DNA of 16,977 bases from an uncultured Gemmatimonadota bacterium (GTDB lineage: Bacteria > Gemmatimonadota > Gemmatimonadetes > Gemmatimonadales > Gemmatimonadaceae). Positions 13,857 through 16,977 of this stretch are shown one piece after another (positions within the stretch are counted from its first letter, which is position 1; every line of letters starts with the position of its first letter). The position numbers were made by a program, and so were the translations under genes. The notes below the pieces were generated by a model that saw only the letters and a program-made list of their open reading frames with translations, did no database searches and was not told the DNA's origin. The stretch is from contig CAMLHT010000049.1 of NCBI GenBank assembly GCA_946479895.1, forward strand, positions 1-16,977. The letters run 5' to 3'.

Positions 13857-13875
13857 TTAATCGTTCAGTTAACGA
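13857..13875. promoter_or_regulatory. Candidate TetR operator upstream of the efflux operon
   Basis: A dyad just ahead of the tetR start codon. On the plus strand it reads TTAA (13857-13860), TCGTTCAG, TTAA (13869-13872), with a second nested dyad TCGTT-CAGTT-AACGA (13861-13875). On the transcribed strand the core is GTTAACTGAACGATTAA, resembling the A/T-flanked CTGAACG-type sites common for TetR-family regulators. It is the only A/T-rich stretch here, and its position between promoter and start fits autorepression. Confidence 0.55.
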
Positions 13876-13888
13876 CCGGAACAATAAC

Positions 13889-13920
13889 AGGGGCCGACTC
13901 CGGCGTGCAAGGCGGCCCCT
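13889..13920 (-). terminator. Candidate terminator hairpin after osmC
   Basis: Perfect 8-base arms AGGGGCCG (13889-13896) and CGGCCCCT (13913-13920) with a 16-nt loop, beginning 25 nt past the osmC stop. On the minus strand the hairpin is followed by a mixed, partly T-rich stretch (GTTATTGTT) rather than a pure U-run. It separates osmC from the tetR operon on the same strand. Confidence 0.55.
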
Positions 13921-13944
13921 CTGGATCGTACTACATCTGTTTTT

Positions 13945-14370
13945 CTACTGCGAAAGCGTCGCCTTCATGTCGATCCTCGTTCCGGCCAGCGCCCGCGAGA
14001 CCGGGCACCCCTTCTTCGTCTCCTCGGCGATGCGCTGCAGCGTGGCGTCATCCAGCCCCGGCGCGATCACCCGCACGTCCAGGGCGATGGACGTGATCGT
14101 GAACCCGTCGCCGACCTTCTCGACCGTGCACTTCGCCGCCGTCGAGACCTTGGTGCCCTGGTTGCCGTTCTTCTCCAGCGCGGCGCTCAGCGCCATCGAG
14201 AAGCACGCGGCCTCCGCGGCCGCGAGCAGCTCCTCCGGGTTCGAGGCGCCCCCTTCGCCGAAGCGCGAGGTGAAGTTGTAGTTCGCGGTGAGACCCGTCT
14301 CCGTCTTGAACGAGCCCTTTCCATCCTTCAGCCCGCCGTTCCAAATCGCTGATGCACTCCGTACCGGCAT
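13945..14370 (-). CDS. osmC: OsmC-family peroxiredoxin (organic hydroperoxide resistance)
   Basis: Cytoplasmic thiol peroxidase that reduces organic hydroperoxides, 141 residues, the same size as E. coli OsmC. Both catalytic cysteines are present, Cys56 in EAACFSMAL and Cys122 in KKGCPVSRAL, with the conserved Arg36 (TSRFGEG) and Glu46-Glu47 (NPEELLAAAEAAC) nearby. An additional Cys81 is not part of the known mechanism. The start is fixed by a strong AGGAGG (14375-14380 on the complementary strand), four bases before the ATG. It is divergent from the epimerase gene, with only 60 nt between starts. It lies upstream of the efflux operon but is probably separated from it by a hairpin. Confidence 0.95.
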   Translation of the reverse strand: MPVRSASAIWNGGLKDGKGSFKTETGLTANYNFTSRFGEGGASNPEELLAAAEAACFSMALSAALEKNGNQGTKVSTAAKCTVEKVGDGFTITSIALDVRVIAPGLDDATLQRIAEETKKGCPVSRALAGTRIDMKATLSQ

Positions 14371-14430
14371 GATTCCTCCTCGTTGAATCGGGAATTCTAG
14401 CTACTGCGGCCAGCGCTCTATCTTTCGCGA

Positions 14431-15432
14431 ATGATCGACCCGCGCTTCACGGAGCCGCGCGAAGAGACGCTCGCCGCGCTGCGCGACTGCCCCGGCGACG
14501 TCATCGTGCTCGGCGCCGGTGGCAAGATGGGGCCCAGCCTCACCGCGATGCTGGCCCGCGCCGTCGACCAGCTCGCCGATCCCCGCAAGGTCATTGCCGT
14601 CTCGCGCTGGTCCGATCCTGCCGCCCGGTCCGCGCTGGACGCGATGCGGGTCACGACCATCGAATGCGACATGCTGAATCCGGACGCCGTCGCGCTCCTG
14701 CCGGACGCTCCGAACGTCATCTTCATGGCGGGCCAGAAATTCGGGACCGGCGACCAGCCGGCGTTCACCTGGGCGATGAACACGCTCGTCCCCGCGCACG
14801 CCGCCCGGCGATATCCCGGCGCGCGCATCGTCGCATTCTCCACCGGGAACGTCTACCCGCTGACGCCGGCGAGCTCCGGCGGCGCGCGCGAGACCGACGC
14901 CGTCGCTCCCGTTGGCGAATACGCCATGTCGTGCGTCGGCCGCGAGCGCGTGTTCGAGTACTTCGGGACCCGCGACGGCACGCGCCTGGCCGTCTTCAGG
15001 CTCAACTACGCGATCGACACGCGGTACGGGGTGCTGCTCGACCTCGCGCAGCGCGTCGTCGCCGGCGAGGCCATCCCGCTGGCGATGGGCTACGTCAACG
15101 TCATCTGGCAGGGCGACGCCAACCGCATCGCGATCGAGTGCCTGCCGCGCGCGTCGTCCCCGCCGTTCGTGCTGAACGTGACCGGCAACGAGACGTTGTC
15201 GGTGCGCGAGCTCGCGGAGCGGTTCGGACGGCGGCTCGGCCGGACGCCGGTCTTCGCCGGGACCGAGGGCAGCGATGCCCTGCTCAGCAACGCCACGCTG
15301 ATGCACACGACCTTCACCCCGCCCGTCACGACCCTCGACGAGATGATCGAGCACGTCGCCGCCGCCGTCGAGCAGAACGCTCCGACGCTCGGCCGGCCGA
15401 CCCACTTCGAGCAGCGCGATGGCCACTTCTGA
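14431..15432 (+). CDS. NAD(P)-binding epimerase/dehydratase-family protein with modified active site
   Basis: Extended-SDR (NAD-dependent epimerase/dehydratase) fold, 333 residues. The nucleotide loop is LGAGGKMG (27-34), preceded by about 22 residues not seen in typical epimerases. Further landmarks are MAGQKFGTGDQP, the active-site Ser/Thr strand FSTGNVY (136-142), and a C-terminal substrate domain with ERFGRRLGRTPVF. The catalytic motif YxxxK appears as Tyr164-Ala-Met-Ser-Cys168, followed by GRER, so the expected lysine is a cysteine. The family as I recall it often keeps this YxMSCxGRE wording, so this is probably a subfamily feature, not an error. It starts at an ATG with no evident Shine-Dalgarno and overlaps the downstream aldolase gene by 14 nt. 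Substrate unknown. Confidence 0.85.
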   Translation: MIDPRFTEPREETLAALRDCPGDVIVLGAGGKMGPSLTAMLARAVDQLADPRKVIAVSRWSDPAARSALDAMRVTTIECDMLNPDAVALLPDAPNVIFMAGQKFGTGDQPAFTWAMNTLVPAHAARRYPGARIVAFSTGNVYPLTPASSGGARETDAVAPVGEYAMSCVGRERVFEYFGTRDGTRLAVFRLNYAIDTRYGVLLDLAQRVVAGEAIPLAMGYVNVIWQGDANRIAIECLPRASSPPFVLNVTGNETLSVRELAERFGRRLGRTPVFAGTEGSDALLSNATLMHTTFTPPVTTLDEMIEHVAAAVEQNAPTLGRPTHFEQRDGHF

Positions 15433-16465
15433 TCCCACCGCGCGCGCCCGCCTGTCCGCCGGCACGGTGATTCCCGCGCACCCGCTGGCGCTCGACGCGA
15501 GGCGGCGCCTCGACGAGCGGCGCCAGCGCGCCCTGACGCGCTACTACCTGGAAGCCGGGGCTGGAGGGCTCGCCGTCGGAGTGCACACGACGCAGTTCGC
15601 GATTCGCGAGGCGGGCCTGTACCGGCCGGTGCTCGAGCTGGCGATCGCCACCGCGCGAGCGGCCGCAAGGCAGCCGGTCATGGTGGCCGGCCTCGTCGGC
15701 CGCACGCCGCAGGCGGTGACGGAAGCGGAGATAGCCGTCAGCCTTGGCTACGACGCCGGGCTCCTCAGCCTCGGCGCCTGGCGTGACGAGACCGAGGAGG
15801 AGATCCTCGACCACTGTGCCCGCGTGGCGGACGTGATGCCGCTGTTCGGCTTCTACCTTCAGCCCGCGGTGGGCGGGCGCGTGCTGAGCTATCGCTTCTG
15901 GCGCGAGTTCGCGGAGATTCCGAACGTGTGGGCGGTCAAGGTCGCGCCCTTCGACAGGTATCGCACGCTGGACGTCGTGCGCGCGATCGTCGAGGCCGGC
16001 CGTGCCGACATCGCGCTGTACACCGGCAACGACGACAACATCGTCGCCGACCTCATGACGCCGTTCCCGGTGTCCGTCGGCGGCCAGACCGTCGTTCGCT
16101 GGTTCGACGGCGGCCTGCTCGGCCAGTGGGCGGTGTGGACGCGGGCCGCCGTGCGGATCCTCGACCGGGTGAAGTCGCTGCGCGCCGATCCGGCGCAGGC
16201 TCCCGACCTCCTCCGCCTTGGCGCCGCGCTCACCGACGCGAACGCCGCGATCTTCGACCCGGCTCACGGATTCGCCGGGTGCATTCCCGGCATTCACGAG
16301 GTCCTCCGTCGCCAGGGACTGCTCGAGGGTCTCTGGACGCTCGATCCGTCAGAAGTGCTTTCGCCCGACCAGGCCGACGAGATCACCCGCGTGTACCGGA
16401 CGCACCCCGAGCTGAACGACGACGACTTCGTGGCGGCCAACCTCGACCGCTGGCTCGCGGACTGA
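15419..16465 (+). CDS. Dihydrodipicolinate synthase (DapA)/N-acetylneuraminate lyase family aldolase
   Basis: Class I aldolase of the DHDPS superfamily, a TIM barrel that forms a Schiff base with a 2-keto acid. The 348-residue product is longer than housekeeping DapA (about 290). The substrate-loop motif appears as GVHTTQ in GGLAVGVHTTQFAIRE. Catalytic Tyr146 is in LFGFYLQPAVGG, and Schiff-base Lys174 is in VWAVKVAPFDRYRT. About 40 extra C-terminal residues include LTDANAAIFDPAHGFAGCIPG and PELNDDDFVAANLDRWLAD. These differences from DapA point to a catabolic or unknown substrate rather than lysine synthesis. The ATG at 15419 lies inside the end of the epimerase-like gene (14-nt overlap), indicating co-translation and a shared pathway. 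Confidence 0.88.
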   Translation: MATSDPTARARLSAGTVIPAHPLALDARRRLDERRQRALTRYYLEAGAGGLAVGVHTTQFAIREAGLYRPVLELAIATARAAARQPVMVAGLVGRTPQAVTEAEIAVSLGYDAGLLSLGAWRDETEEEILDHCARVADVMPLFGFYLQPAVGGRVLSYRFWREFAEIPNVWAVKVAPFDRYRTLDVVRAIVEAGRADIALYTGNDDNIVADLMTPFPVSVGGQTVVRWFDGGLLGQWAVWTRAAVRILDRVKSLRADPAQAPDLLRLGAALTDANAAIFDPAHGFAGCIPGIHEVLRRQGLLEGLWTLDPSEVLSPDQADEITRVYRTHPELNDDDFVAANLDRWLAD

Positions 16466-16482
16466 CGTGATTCAGGGCGGAA

Positions 16483-16507
16483 CCGGCGCCGGACTCCACG
16501 GCGCCGG
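16483..16507. terminator. Hairpin between convergent genes, candidate two-way terminator
   Basis: Perfect 9-base arms CCGGCGCCG (16483-16491) and CGGCGCCGG (16499-16507) around a 7-nt loop, centred between the stop of the aldolase gene (16465) and the stop of the convergent minus-strand gene (16513). There is no U-run, but the stem is very stable and its position fits a shared terminator. Confidence 0.6.
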
Positions 16508-16512
16508 ATCGA

Positions 16513-16977
16513 TCAGGACGCCAGTGCCGCCGCCCAGCTCTTCTCCATCGGCTGCTCGAATCGCGCCTTCCATTCGTCGAGGCGGGTGAGGCTGGTGTCG
16601 AACACCGGCGTCCGTGGGCTGATTTTCCCGGTGGACGTCAGCGACGCGAACTCCTCGCGCGACACCGCCTGCGTGGACCCACCCGCGTCGCGATAGAACA
16701 CGCGGCCGCCGCCGAGTATCTGCGCGCCGATGGTCTTCTGCATCTCCTGGAGCGCCCGGAACAGTCCGTCGATCGAGCACCCGGAGGCCTGCTCGACGGT
16801 CGGATCGATCCCGATCACCAGGAACCGGTTGTCCCGCCATTCACGCGCGGCGCGCAGCGGGAACCCGTGCGCCTTCCACTGGTCGAGGTAGGAATCCACT
16901 TCGGCGAGCAGTGAATCGGCCACCGCGCCGGTCAGCGGCGTGTCGCTGCCGAAGATCCAGATGCGCGCGTTGTCGGG
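16513..16977 (-). CDS. Conserved protein of unknown function, N-terminus cut by the window edge
   Basis: Partial gene. The reading frame stays open to the right edge: reading inward from 16977 it gives PDNARIWIFGSDTPLTGA before the GTG at 16923, so that GTG is probably internal and the real start lies outside the window. At least 154 residues are present. Recognisable landmarks are FLVIGIDPTVEQASGCSIDGLFRAL, the middle VFYRDAGGSTQAVSREEFASL, and ISPRTPVFDTSLTRLDEWKARFEQPMEKSW near the end. I recall similar unnamed proteins (SGCSIDGL and PVFDT motifs) in Bacteroidota, Deinococcota and Gemmatimonadota-like genomes, sometimes mislabelled as ABC ATPases. There is no Walker motif here. It has no signal peptide or membrane helix in the visible part; the function is unknown. 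Confidence 0.8.
   Translation of the reverse strand, partial: PDNARIWIFGSDTPLTGAVADSLLAEVDSYLDQWKAHGFPLRAAREWRDNRFLVIGIDPTVEQASGCSIDGLFRALQEMQKTIGAQILGGGRVFYRDAGGSTQAVSREEFASLTSTGKISPRTPVFDTSLTRLDEWKARFEQPMEKSWAAALAS

Noticed and set aside
13852..13884. TTG start for the TetR regulator adding 11 residues
   Set aside because: It would overlap the likely operator, and a normal ATG at 13851 is available.
16513..16923. Complete 136-residue gene starting at the GTG at 16923
   Set aside because: The frame continues open and protein-like (WIFGSDTPLTGA) to the window edge, so the gene is most likely truncated by the edge.

Overview
The window is about 17 kb of high-GC bacterial DNA with strongly G/C-biased third codon positions and tightly packed genes. 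Tat and lipoprotein signals, a TolC-type outer-membrane channel and a membrane fusion protein point to a diderm (Gram-negative) bacterium. The dispersed repeat that reads as 'HPERSEG' when translated, the degenerate AGCCGAT-type repeats and the style of the unnamed small proteins suggest Acidobacteriota, Gemmatimonadota or a similar soil or metagenome lineage. I cannot fix the phylum from this window. I see no rRNA, tRNA, CRISPR array, insertion sequence, phage gene or replication origin.

Left part (1-6500). A simple-sequence repeat tract (1-201) precedes msrQ and msrP (minus strand), the periplasmic methionine sulfoxide reductase pair. Copies of the HPERSEG repeat flank msrP. A divergent spacer with two perfect dyads leads to an Hsp20 small heat-shock gene (plus), a G-quadruplex-prone repeat, a RecQ-family helicase with an unusual domain order, and an MscS-family channel gene. 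The channel gene overlaps tail-to-tail with a minus-strand pair: a cupin followed directly by an SDR-family protein that lacks the usual catalytic residues.

Middle part (6500-13920). A small unrecognised plus-strand gene faces a compact seven-gene minus-strand operon, read from 13851 down to 7051: TetR regulator, TolC-family channel, lipoprotein-type HlyD/YbhG membrane fusion protein, two ABC ATPases, and two ABC-2 permeases resembling YbhS and YbhR. All six junctions are stop/start overlaps. Together they would form a complete tripartite drug or xenobiotic exporter under its own repressor. It resembles E. coli cecR-ybhGFSR, but the YbhF-type double ATPase is split into two genes and an outer-membrane channel gene is included. 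The two ATPases have complementary defects that predict one intact and one degenerate ATP site.

Right part (13920-16977). An osmC peroxidase gene (minus) lies upstream of the operon and is separated from it by a hairpin. Divergent from it is an overlapping plus-strand pair, an NAD(P)-binding epimerase-like protein and a dihydrodipicolinate-synthase-family aldolase, probably a small catabolic unit of unknown substrate. A hairpin separates this pair from a minus-strand gene of an unnamed conserved family, which runs off the right edge.

The overall theme is stress and envelope defence (MsrPQ, Hsp20, MscS, OsmC, efflux). No dramatic new system is evident. The best candidates for follow-up are the asymmetric split-ATPase exporter, the epimerase/aldolase pair with a modified active site, and the active-site-less SDR coupled to a cupin.
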